Source of the DNA: Defluviitaleaceae bacterium
GTDB taxonomy: Bacteria > Bacillota > Clostridia > Lachnospirales > WQUN01
Direction: 5' to 3'
Assembly: GCA_009777845.1 (NCBI GenBank)
Contig: WRLD01000024.1
Span: 1 to 46,386, forward strand
Length of the DNA stretch: 46,386 bases
Under the pieces are notes generated by a model. It saw nothing but the letters and a program-made list of their open reading frames with translations, ran no database searches and was not told the origin of the DNA. The translations under genes were made by a program, and so were the position numbers. This document shows positions 32,770 to 40,900 of this stretch, piece after piece (within the stretch, counting starts at the first letter, position 1; the number at the start of each line of letters is the position of its first letter).

Positions 32770-34985
32770 AGCTCGACAATCTAGTCACCCAGGTATATGT
32801 CGTGGCAGTAAACGAGGCGCGACTGCATGGGCATGAGTACGTTATGCCCGAGCATTTTTTGTACAGCGCGCTTATGTTCGACGACGGAAAAGAAATAATC
32901 GAAAACGGCGGCGGCAATTTAGAAAAAATAAAAACGGACTTAAACGGCTTTTTCGTGGAGCAATTGCCCAGCAAGGTTACGACCTCGCCTATGGAGAGCT
33001 TCGCGTTCAACCAAATGGCGGACATGGCGGCAATCACCGCACGCAACCAGGGCAAGCACAATGTAGGCATTTGCGACTTTCTGCTCGCTATTTTTACTCT
33101 GCGTGAATCCTTTGCCCAATATATTCTTACCAAAAACGGCGTAATTAAAAATAACCTTACGGACGATTTTAAGACCGCAGACACCAAGGATTTACCGGAC
33201 GAAAAAGCGCAGGCGCATTTGAAGCAATACACGGTAGACCTCGTAGAGGCCGCAGGCAGGCTAGACCCGCTTGTCGGCCGCGAGGACATTCTGGAACGCA
33301 CGATACATGTACTCTGCCGCCGCTTGAAAAATAACCCAGTACACGTAGGCGACCCAGGCGTGGGAAAAACCGCCATAGTAGAGGGGCTTGCACAGCGCGT
33401 GGCGAATGGCACAGTACCCAAGCCGCTAAAAAACGTACGCATTTTGCGTGTTGACATGGGCGCGCTAGTGGCAGGAACTCGCTACAGGGGCGACTTCGAG
33501 GAACGGCTGGTCAAGCTGCTAGAGGCTGTCGCAAAGCTAGAAAAGCCGATTTTGTATATAGACGAAATCCATACAGTGGTCGGCACTGGCGCAGTATCGG
33601 GCGGAAGCATGGACGCTACTAGCATAATCAAGCCGTATCTGTCGCGCGGCGACATTCGCTTTATCGGCTCTACGACCTTTGAGGACTACAAAAAGCATTT
33701 CGAGAAGGACCGCGCCCTTGCGAGGCGTTTCGCGCGGATTGACGTAAACGAGCCTAGCGAAAGCGAAACGGTAAAAATCCTCAAGGGACTGCGGCCGCAT
33801 TATGAGAGCTTTCACAACGTAAAATACGCGGACGACATTTTGGAAACAATCGTAGCGTTAAGCACAAAGCACATGAACGACCGATTTTTGCCAGATAAGG
33901 CAATAGACGTAATGGACGAGGCAGGCGTTTTTTCGCGGTTGAATTTTGCCAAGCCGTACACCGTCACCGCCGCCGCCGTAGAGCGAGTAATCGCACGCGC
34001 CGCAAAGGTACCCGAAAAAAGCGTTTCCGCAAATGAACACGCCGCCCTTAAAAGCCTGCATGACGAGCTATGCGCCAAAATTTTCGGGCAGGAGCAAGCA
34101 GTAGCCGCTATTACGCACGCAATCCATTCCTCTCGCGCAGGGCTAAACGAGCCAGACAAGCCAGTGTCTAGCCTGCTTTTTGTCGGGCCTACGGGCGTAG
34201 GAAAAACCGAGGTAGCCAAACAGCTTGCCGAGCTTTTGGGTATACCTCTCACGCGCTTTGACATGAGCGAGTACCAGGAAAAGCACGCCGTGGCGCGTTT
34301 AATCGGCTCGCCACCTGGCTACGTAGGCTACGAGGAGGGCGGACAGCTAACGGACGCAATTCGCAAAAATCCGCATTGCGTGCTTCTGCTAGACGAAATA
34401 GAAAAAGCGCACGCCGACATTTTGAATGTGCTGTTGCAGGTTATGGACTACGGCTCACTGACCGACAATACAGGCAAAAAATCCGACTTCCGCAATGTTA
34501 TTATCATTATGACATCTAACGCAGGGGCGCGCGAAATGACACGCCAGACAATCGGCTTTGACGGCAGTCTTGACTCCGCCGCCGCCGACAAGGCAGTGGA
34601 AAAAATCTTTAGCCCCGAGTTTCGCAATAGGCTAGATGCTATAGTACGCTTTAAGCCAGTGAACCAGGAAATGGCGTTGCTTATTGCCAAAAAGGCGTTG
34701 GACAAGCTATGCTTGAAGCTGTCGGCAAAAAAAATAAAGCTAACCGCCGCAAAAAACGCGTTGACGTATATAGCAGCCAAGGGGCTTTCGGAAACCTACG
34801 GCGCGAGGGAAATAATCCGCTTCGTAGAAAACGATGTAAAAAAAATGCTTGTGCATGAGGTGCTTTTTGGGGAGCTAAAGGACGGCGGCGCGTGCAGGCT
34901 TACGCTTGCGGGCGGCGAGCTGAAAATTACGGTGAAAGGAACTCGCACCGCAGGTGCGAGCCGTAGCGTAGCGAAGGAAGCGTAG
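32766..34985 (+). CDS. clpA: ClpA, ATPase subunit of Clp protease
   Basis: 739 residues, GTG start overlapping the clpS stop by 4 bp. This AAA+ unfoldase feeds substrates to ClpP. An N-terminal Clp_N domain (1-140) precedes two ATPase modules: NNPVHVGDPGVGKTAIVEGLA with ILYIDEIHTVVG, and LLFVGPTGVGKTEVAKQLAELL with VLLLDEIEKAH, followed by the sensor block MTSNAGAREM and the D2-small domain. No long middle domain is present, so it is ClpA rather than ClpB or ClpC. The last 15 residues (GTRTAGASRSVAKEA) are encoded by hairpin DNA (CTCGCACC-GCA-GGTGCGAG, 34942-34960) and do not belong to the family. clpP is not in the window. Confidence 0.94.
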   Translation: MKLDNLVTQVYVVAVNEARLHGHEYVMPEHFLYSALMFDDGKEIIENGGGNLEKIKTDLNGFFVEQLPSKVTTSPMESFAFNQMADMAAITARNQGKHNVGICDFLLAIFTLRESFAQYILTKNGVIKNNLTDDFKTADTKDLPDEKAQAHLKQYTVDLVEAAGRLDPLVGREDILERTIHVLCRRLKNNPVHVGDPGVGKTAIVEGLAQRVANGTVPKPLKNVRILRVDMGALVAGTRYRGDFEERLVKLLEAVAKLEKPILYIDEIHTVVGTGAVSGGSMDATSIIKPYLSRGDIRFIGSTTFEDYKKHFEKDRALARRFARIDVNEPSESETVKILKGLRPHYESFHNVKYADDILETIVALSTKHMNDRFLPDKAIDVMDEAGVFSRLNFAKPYTVTAAAVERVIARAAKVPEKSVSANEHAALKSLHDELCAKIFGQEQAVAAITHAIHSSRAGLNEPDKPVSSLLFVGPTGVGKTEVAKQLAELLGIPLTRFDMSEYQEKHAVARLIGSPPGYVGYEEGGQLTDAIRKNPHCVLLLDEIEKAHADILNVLLQVMDYGSLTDNTGKKSDFRNVIIIMTSNAGAREMTRQTIGFDGSLDSAAADKAVEKIFSPEFRNRLDAIVRFKPVNQEMALLIAKKALDKLCLKLSAKKIKLTAAKNALTYIAAKGLSETYGAREIIRFVENDVKKMLVHEVLFGELKDGGACRLTLAGGELKITVKGTRTAGASRSVAKEA

Positions 34986-35034
34986 ACGGGCTTTGCCCGT
35001 CGGAGCGGCGGGGTCGTAGGGGCAGCGCCCCTAC
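34942..35034 (+). repeat. Three consecutive hairpins at the clpA-proC junction
   Basis: CTCGCACC-GCA-GGTGCGAG (34942-34960, inside clpA), GACGGGC-TTT-GCCCGTC (34985-35001) and GTAGGGGC-AGC-GCCCCTAC (35016-35034). None has a T run, so they are unlikely to be terminators. They may be parts of another inserted repeat. Confidence 0.75.
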
Positions 35035-35050
35035 TGAAAAGGAGAAAAAA

Positions 35051-35851
35051 ATGACAAAAACACTTGGATTTATAGGCGCAGGAAATATCGCCACCGCTAT
35101 TATTGGCGGAGTAATCAAGGCAGGGCTAGTGTCTGGCGAGAAAATTCTCGTATCGGACAGCGTAGCAATCATGCGCGAGCAAATGACGGAAAAGTTCGGC
35201 ACAAAAATAGTGCCGTGCAACATAGAGCTTGCACAGGAGGCCGATATAATCTTTTTGTGCGTAAAGCCGCAGGTCTACGAGGCAGTAATAAAGGAAATAC
35301 GCGCCCATGTAAAAAAAGATGCGGTCGTTATTATTCTGGCGGCAGGGCTTGGGCTAGCCGCCGTAGCCGAAATGTTTTCGCGGCAGGAAATAAAGCTAGT
35401 AAAAACCATGCCGAACACGCCCGCGCTCGTAAACTGCGGCATGACTGCCCTTTGTGCCGCGCCGAATGTAAGCGGCGACGACATGGCAGAGGTTTTGGCA
35501 GTATTTAACAGTGTCGGCAAAACGGAAATTCTGCCCGAAAAGCAGTTTGACATCTTCACCGCGCTTGCGGGTTCTTCCCCTGCGTATGTGTGCATGTTCG
35601 TGGAAGCCATGGCGGATGCAGGCGTAAAACACGGCTTTTCTCGCAAGCAGGCAATCGACATAAGCGTGCAAGCCCTGCTCGGCACGGCAAAAATGCTCGC
35701 CCAAACAGGCGAACACCCTGCCGTATTGCGTGAGGCGGTATGCTCGCCTAGCGGCACGACTATAGAGGCCGTCTGCGAATTGGAACGGCTGGGCCTTAGG
35801 AATGCGGTTATTTCTGCGGTTTCAAGGTGTACAGAAAAATACAACAAATAA
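35051..35851 (+). CDS. proC: Pyrroline-5-carboxylate reductase
   Basis: 266 residues, the usual length; ATG after AAAAGGAG. It reduces pyrroline-5-carboxylate to proline with NAD(P)H. The Rossmann start is TLGFIGAGNIATAIIGG; DIIFLCVKPQ, VKTMPNTPALVNCGMTAL and the C-terminal LAGSSPAYVCMFVEAMADAGVKHGF and SPSGTTIEA blocks are all canonical. It is followed 13 bp later by proB, so two of the three proline genes sit together; proA is not in the window. Confidence 0.95.
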   Translation: MTKTLGFIGAGNIATAIIGGVIKAGLVSGEKILVSDSVAIMREQMTEKFGTKIVPCNIELAQEADIIFLCVKPQVYEAVIKEIRAHVKKDAVVIILAAGLGLAAVAEMFSRQEIKLVKTMPNTPALVNCGMTALCAAPNVSGDDMAEVLAVFNSVGKTEILPEKQFDIFTALAGSSPAYVCMFVEAMADAGVKHGFSRKQAIDISVQALLGTAKMLAQTGEHPAVLREAVCSPSGTTIEAVCELERLGLRNAVISAVSRCTEKYNK

Positions 35852-35864
35852 GGATTTGATTAAC

Positions 35865-36674
35865 TTGGAAATTTCACAGGCGCGCGAACATCTTTCGCTT
35901 CACAAGCGAATAGTGGTAAAAATTGGCACAACCACGCTCACCTACCCAAACGGCACGCTCAATTTGCAACGCATAGAGCGTATTTGCTGGGTAGTCGCAG
36001 ATTTATGTAACCAAAATAAGGAAATAATCATAGTCACTAGCGGCGCGGTCGGCGTAGGCGCGAACAGCCTAGGCATGGAACAACGCCCCAAGGACATCAT
36101 CGGGCGGCAAGCCGCCTCCGCGGTGGGGCAAGCCATGCTAATGAACATATACCACCGCTTTCTCATGGCGTACAATCGCCACGCCGCACAAATTCTGCTT
36201 ACGCGCGAATGTGTCGGCAGCCCCGGCCGCAAGGAAAACGCGCATAATACCATTTGCCAATTGCTCGCTATGGGCGTAGTGCCGATTGTCAACGCCAACG
36301 ACACAATCGCCACCGACGAGCTAGGCGAGCTTAGCGACAACGACAACCTTTCGGCGCATGTGGCGATTTTTTCGGAAAGCCAGTTACTGGTAATCCTTTC
36401 CGACATCGAGGGCTTTTACAACAAAGACCCGCGCACCAACCCCAAGGCCGTACTCTTTAGCGAGGTAACGGAAATAACGCCCAAAATAGAAGCGGCGGCA
36501 GGCGGAAGCGGTTCGAGCCTAGGCACTGGCGGCATGGCGACCAAGCTAACCGCCGCGCGCACCGCGTTGGAGCATGGTATTTCTACGGTGATTGCCTCGG
36601 GCGACGACCCTATGATTTTGTTGCGTATTCTTGCTGGGGGGCAGGAGGGGACGTTGTTTCGGGCGGGGGGATAG
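35865..36674 (+). CDS. proB: Glutamate 5-kinase, short form without PUA domain
   Basis: 269 residues from TTG 35865 (AAGGA 10 bp upstream; a TTG at 35856 is too close to it). It phosphorylates glutamate, the first step of proline synthesis. The amino-acid kinase fold is clear: RIVVKIGTTTLT, IIIVTSGAVGVGANSLGM, QAASAVGQAMLM, VPIVNANDTIATDELGELSDNDNLSAHVA, and LSDIEGFYNKDPRTNP. The PUA domain of E. coli ProB (about 100 residues) is absent, as in many Bacillota. It is the last gene of clpS-clpA-proC-proB; whether all four share a transcript is not known. Confidence 0.93.
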   Translation: MEISQAREHLSLHKRIVVKIGTTTLTYPNGTLNLQRIERICWVVADLCNQNKEIIIVTSGAVGVGANSLGMEQRPKDIIGRQAASAVGQAMLMNIYHRFLMAYNRHAAQILLTRECVGSPGRKENAHNTICQLLAMGVVPIVNANDTIATDELGELSDNDNLSAHVAIFSESQLLVILSDIEGFYNKDPRTNPKAVLFSEVTEITPKIEAAAGGSGSSLGTGGMATKLTAARTALEHGISTVIASGDDPMILLRILAGGQEGTLFRAGG

Positions 36675-36736
36675 TATTGTGGGGAACGGATAACGCAAAA
36701 AACTAATCAACCCTACACGTATTGCGTGCGTACCTC

Positions 36737-36756
36737 GGGCGAGGCAAGCCTCGCCC
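36737..36756 (+). repeat. Hairpin after proB
   Basis: GGGCGAGGC-AA-GCCTCGCCC, nine perfect pairs, with CTAC and an A run beyond. It is flanked by GTACCTC and CCCTACAA, so it looks like a remade half of the TTGTAGGGGACGG family. A terminator role on the minus strand is possible but no gene needs it. Confidence 0.55.
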
Positions 36757-36783
36757 CTACAAAAAACAAAATACGCACGGTCT

Positions 36784-36898
36784 TTGTAGGGGACGGATTT
36801 ATCCGTCCCGAGGTTTGCACGTTCGTCAATTTGGGGAGGGTAACGTCCATTAACGCAGAGCGAGGTAGCCTCGGGACGGATAAATCCGTCCCCTACAA
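36784..36898 (+). repeat. Short TTGTAGGGGACGG palindromic repeat (copy G)
   Basis: 115 bp, without the central hairpin; same breakpoints as copies at 22015 and 37532. Confidence 0.85.
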
Positions 36899-36908
36899 AA
36901 AGGCTATT

Positions 36909-36988
36909 CGGATTTAGCGGATTTACACGGATTACGCGGATAAAAAAACGTGCCAGATAAAATCCGCGTAAATCCGTTAAATCCGTGT
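36909..36988 (+). repeat. GGATTT-array inverted repeat
   Basis: Array of GGATTT units, then ATAAAAAAACGTGCCAGATA, then the reverse-complement array ending GTTAAATCCGTG. It is matched almost base for base at 37719-37809 and, reversed, at 7189-7258. Confidence 0.75.
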
Positions 36989-37077
36989 TTGATTATTTTT
37001 CGCCAAGTAAGCTGTAAAGTATTAACGTGTGACTTTCAACCAAAAATTATATAAAATCAAATTGCCGTGCTTTATAT

Positions 37078-37106
37078 TTGACTTGCGAGAATGTACGCTT
37101 TATAAT
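37078..37106 (+). promoter_or_regulatory. Strong sigma-A promoter of the toxin gene
   Basis: TTGACT (37078-37083), 17 bp, TATAAT (37101-37106). Transcription would start near 37113, about 85 nt before the toxin start codon, leaving a leader with two AAGGAGG/AGGGAGG sequences. Confidence 0.8.
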
Positions 37107-37197
37107 CCAAATAAGCACATCGCGTAAGGGTGCGTTTTTTGTGGGCTTGCTACCTGAAAGGAGGGTTGAAAAATCCGACAGAAGGGAGGAAGCATAT

Positions 37198-37314
37198 ATG
37201 ACGGTATATGAAGCACTTATGATATTCTACGAAGCACTTACGATACTATTTCAAGCAGGTCTATTTCTTTTGGCACTGCTTATGTATATCGAAACGAAGA
37301 ACACAAAAAAATAA
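37198..37314 (+). CDS. Holin-like type I toxin (BsrG/TxpA-related)
   Basis: 38 residues, ATG with AGGGAGG 8 bp upstream. The start MTVYEALMIF and the single membrane helix with LFLLALLMYIE followed by a charged KNTKK tail match the small 'putative holin-like toxin' proteins of Bacillota such as BsrG, BsrE and TxpA, which damage the membrane or wall when overproduced. An internal duplication is seen (YEALMIF then YEALTIL). A longer frame from 37078 starts at the -35 box and is rejected. The stop codon lies in the stem of a terminator for an opposing RNA, the arrangement expected of a type I locus. Confidence 0.75.
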   Translation: MTVYEALMIFYEALTILFQAGLFLLALLMYIETKNTKK

Positions 37315-37352
37315 TCAGCCCTCAACGCTAAAGGTGAACTGATTATTTTTTT
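37305..37352 (-). terminator. Terminator of the antisense RNA (two-way hairpin)
   Basis: Seven A's, TAATCAG (37305-37318) pair with CTGATTA and seven T's (37339-37352). On the minus strand the stem is followed by a T run, ideal for an RNA entering from the right; it could also stop the toxin mRNA on the plus strand. Confidence 0.8.
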
Positions 37353-37395
37353 AAAGTAATTCAGCAAGCCTGCCGCCTTTACAGCGGTTCGTGCC

Positions 37396-37436
37396 AAAGG
37401 GAGTACCTTACGGCAAATAAGGTGCCTCCCTTTTTT
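37396..37436 (+). terminator. Terminator of the toxin mRNA
   Basis: AAAGGGAG-TACCTTA, loop CGGCAAA, TAAGGT-GC-CTCCC and then six T's (37431-37436). A stem of 12 pairs with one bulge. It lies beyond the two-way hairpin, so a toxin mRNA ending here would overlap the whole antisense RNA. Confidence 0.8.
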
Positions 37437-37447
37437 ATTGTGTCTAT

Positions 37448-37476
37448 ATTATATGCGGTATATACATATTTGTAAA
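37448..37476 (-). promoter_or_regulatory. Promoter of the antisense RNA
   Basis: On the minus strand TTTACA (37476-37471), 17 bp, TATAAT (37453-37448). One base from the consensus -35 and a perfect -10. Confidence 0.7.
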
Positions 37477-37531
37477 CAACAAATTTAAAAAGGGTACGGC
37501 GATTTCATTTTATGGATAATATGGTGATTAC

Positions 37532-37647
37532 TTGTAGGGGACGGATTTATCCGTCCCGAGGTTTGCACGTTCGTCAATTCGGGGACGGATAGCGTCCATT
37601 AACGCAGAGCGAGGTAATCTCGGGACGGATAAATCCGTCCCCTACAA
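37532..37647 (+). repeat. Short TTGTAGGGGACGG palindromic repeat (copy H)
   Basis: 116 bp without the central hairpin; preceded by ATGGATAATATGGTGATT, shared with the copy at 22015. Confidence 0.85.
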
Positions 37648-37718
37648 AAAACCTGCGTTCGTGCGTTTGTCGTTCGTATGTTTGCCATGGATTTTTTCGG
37701 TTTTAAAAGCGATTAAAC

Positions 37719-37809
37719 GCTGATTTAACGGATTTAACGGATTTACACGGATTACGCGGATAAAAAAACGTGCCAGATAAAATCCGCGTAAATCCGTTAA
37801 ATCCGTGTT
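37719..37809 (+). repeat. GGATTT-array inverted repeat
   Basis: Near-copy of 36909-36988 with the same ATAAAAAAACGTGCCAGATA centre. The two differ mainly in array length. Confidence 0.75.
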
Positions 37810-37855
37810 CCACTACCTTTAATTTACAGGGATAATGCAATTCATGCGTTTGTCG

Positions 37856-37897
37856 TAAAAAGAGGGAGTGCCGCCAGTAACTGGCCGCACTCCCTCT
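37856..37897 (-). terminator. Terminator after the giant surface-protein gene
   Basis: On the minus strand an 11-bp outer stem (AGAGGGAGTGC / GCACTCCCTCT) and inner GCCAG/CTGGC are followed by TTTTT (plus-strand A's 37856-37860). It lies about 60 bp past the stop codon at 37956. Confidence 0.85.
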
Positions 37898-37925
37898 CTA
37901 TTTTCCTATACGCTCAAAAGCTCTC

Positions 37926-37983
37926 AAGGCTCCGAGGCGACATTCCCACCATAAATCAGTCGGAGGAACGGGGCAACGCCCCC
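37926..37983 (-). repeat. GGCTTCGAGGCGA repeat at the 3' end of the giant gene
   Basis: AAGGCTCCGAGGCGACATTC to CGGAGGAACGGGGCAACGCC. Read on the minus strand it gives GALPRSSD and then TGA, so the variable piece of the repeat (ATAAATC) creates the stop codon of the giant protein. Confidence 0.85.
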
Positions 37984-40900
37984 AACCGCCGTTCCCTACG
38001 CTTCGCAAGCACAACATAGCCCCACAAAGCCACGGACAACGCCGAGAACGTAACCATCGCCATTGCGTAGCCGCCTACGTCAGGCACGCCTGTGGCTGGC
38101 GAATCGAACGGCTCAGCCTGCGCTATACCAAAGCCCACTATTTCATTTGTTGTACTGTCTACCATATACACGCGTACATACACTGTCACCCATGCCGCAA
38201 GGGGCGCAATGTCCGTATCAACATTGTACGGCCCTATTCTGCCTGGGATAGTGCTGATATTGTCGCCGCGAATAGGAGCGTTTGGCTCATCAATGGTAGT
38301 ATAGGTGTAGTAGTACGTATGCCCTGCTACCTCTGGCTGCGCTTCTAGCGTTGCCTTTAGCTGACCTGCATTAAGCACTACGTCCAAATCTATTAGCTGT
38401 TCGACTGTAAGCGGTATAGCACTCCTTTGTCCAGAGCCTATTATTTCGCCTGTGCTGTCCTCTACCTTATACACGCGTACCCATGTTTCCACATTCGCAG
38501 CAATATAGGTGTTTGCGGTAAACGCTGTGCCGCCCGAATGCGGCGTACCGCGTACAGGCTCGCCTATCGGTGTTGGGGAAGCCACGTAGTAGTAGCTAAA
38601 TCCGCCTGCCACTGGCATTGCGTGTATCATTATGCTGTTCACGAACGGCGTAAGCGTTACTTCTAATTGTTCTAACTCTGGCTTGTCAAACGCAGTCGCG
38701 ACATCTTGCCCAAAGCCTACTATTCCGCCTGTGCTGTCCTCTACCTTGTACACATGCACGTACGTTGGCACGCCCACGACGATATTATCGGAAATAACCT
38801 TTTCTTCGTCAAAGGGTTCTGCGTCCATAATAACAAAGAGGTCGCCGTATTCGGGGACAAATGCCGCCCATGACGAGGCAACTACGTAATAGTAGATAAA
38901 TCCGTCGTCTACTGGCTGTGCAGGTAGAATTACGCTGTTTACTCCTGCCGCAAGGTCTACGGTCAAATCCAGTAAAACTGGAATTTCAACATCTGGCGAT
39001 TCAACGGTGAAATCCCAAGCTACTATTTCGTCCGCGCTGTTTACCTTGTACACAGCAAACCACCACGGAGCAGTCGTTTTTACGTGTACAATGTCAACAT
39101 AAGGCAATGCACCCACAATCGTACCAATAGGCGTGCCGTATAGCGGCTCGGTGTTCACGTCCGCGGCAGTAGCACCTTGAATATAGTAGAACGTGAAGCC
39201 GTCCTCCTCGTCCTGCGGCAGAAGCTCTACATAGCCTATACCTCTAGCGGTTTCAAGCACTAGCCCGCCCAGTGGTTCAAGCGGACTTTGGTCACCAAAG
39301 CCGTAACCCACTATTTCTTCCGTGCTAACTCTTACTTTATACACGCGTACCCTTGTTATTACATCGGTTGGAATCGTTTCCGCGGCACTGTACGGCTCTG
39401 CCTCTGCACCAACCACAACGCGAATGTTCGTTCCATAAGCTGGAGGAATATCGCCCATGATGTCGTTCGGGTGGACAGTGTAGTAATACGCAAAGCCCAT
39501 ATCCTCGTATTGCGGCTGTAGTATAATGCTGTATACTCCGCGGTCAAGCTCTACTGTTAGGGGTTCTAGGAAGCCCACAATATCGGGTATTGCGGTAGCC
39601 ATACCGAAGCCGATTATTTCGTCATTGTCGTTTACCTTGTATACACGCACCCATATTTGTACATCTGTGGGGAAGTCTATATCGTCAGTGTATTCCTCTG
39701 CTCCCACTATAGTGCCAATATCGTCGCCATACGTGGGGTCGTCAACCGACAATGGGTCGTCATTCTGAAGATAGAAGAACCTAATACCGCCCTCGGGGAT
39801 TTGTGCGAGTAGCCTAATATTGTTTGGTATTTCGCGGGAAAGCTCTACCTGTACGTAGTCTAGTGCAGGCAACGGCTCTTGAGTATTCCAACCGAAGCCA
39901 ACTATTTTGTTGGTGGCGTTGTGTACTTTATATACACGTACTCGTACTGACGTAAGGGTTTCAATTTCTGCCTCGTCAGTGTATGCGCCCACTACGTCCG
40001 ATATAGTGCCAAAATCTGCACCGTATGCGGGGGCTAGAGCAGGGTCGAGGTCAAAGTCGTATGCGTAGTAGAACGTATGCCCTGCAACTGGCGTTTGTGG
40101 CTGCAATATTACGCTGCCTATTCCCGAATCAAGCACTACGGCTAAATCGTCCCACTCTGGCAACGGCTCTTGACTAGCCGCGCCATAGCTCACGATTTGA
40201 CCTCTAGCGTTTACCTTATACACGCTTACCCATATACGCGCATTTGTCGAAATGGCTTCCTCGTCAGTGCTGTACTCCACTGGGTTGAGGTATGCAATAG
40301 TGCTTACATCATCGCCGCAATTAGGTGTGGTAAATATATCCGTGTCGGAATGAGCGTACAAGAACGTATACCCTGCTTCGCTTAATACGGTGAAGCCTAC
40401 CTCGCCTTGCTCTTGCGTAAGCTCTAGTTGTATTTGCTCTAGGTCATGCCATGGCATGTCTGGATTAGTAGCTGCAATTCCTGTACCCACTATTTGACCG
40501 TGTTCGTTTACCTTATATCCGTATACCCACACTGTATTAGGCAAAGGATTAGAGAAAGTAATATCCACATCGTCAGCGTAAATGCCGCTGTGAGGTATCG
40601 AGGTTATCTCGTCGCCGTACCTGATGTCCCCATGCCACGTTGCCCATTCAGTAACATACGCATAGTAAAACTCATAGCCGTCCTCGGGCGTTTGTGGTTG
40701 CAGTCTTACCCCTCCGGGTATTTTCGAGATGTTTACGTTTACGGGTTCTAAGTTGCCTTGCTCCGGAACAGCCGAAGCCACACCAAAGCCCACGATTTCG
40801 TCCTTCCCATTCACCTTGTACACGACAACATATCTTTCCACCAACGCCTCAAGCGGAGCGATAACTACCTCGTCAATAAGCGGCACGCTATCCAATATAG

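Larger units (their letters stand above)
37305..37441 (-). ncRNA. Predicted antisense RNA antitoxin
   Basis: A minus-strand promoter (37448-37476) would start RNA near 37441, and the two-way hairpin at 37305-37352 would end it, giving about 137 nt. The RNA would be fully complementary to the 3' end of the toxin mRNA, including its last codons and stop. Its own 5' part would form the hairpin GGGAG...CTCCC. The layout is that of BsrG/SR4 and TxpA/RatA, in which pairing at the 3' ends blocks the toxin mRNA. The RNA itself is inferred. Confidence 0.6.

Noticed and set aside
37078..37197. Longer version of the toxin ORF
   Set aside because: It would start in the -35 box of the promoter; the ATG at 37198 has a proper ribosome binding site.
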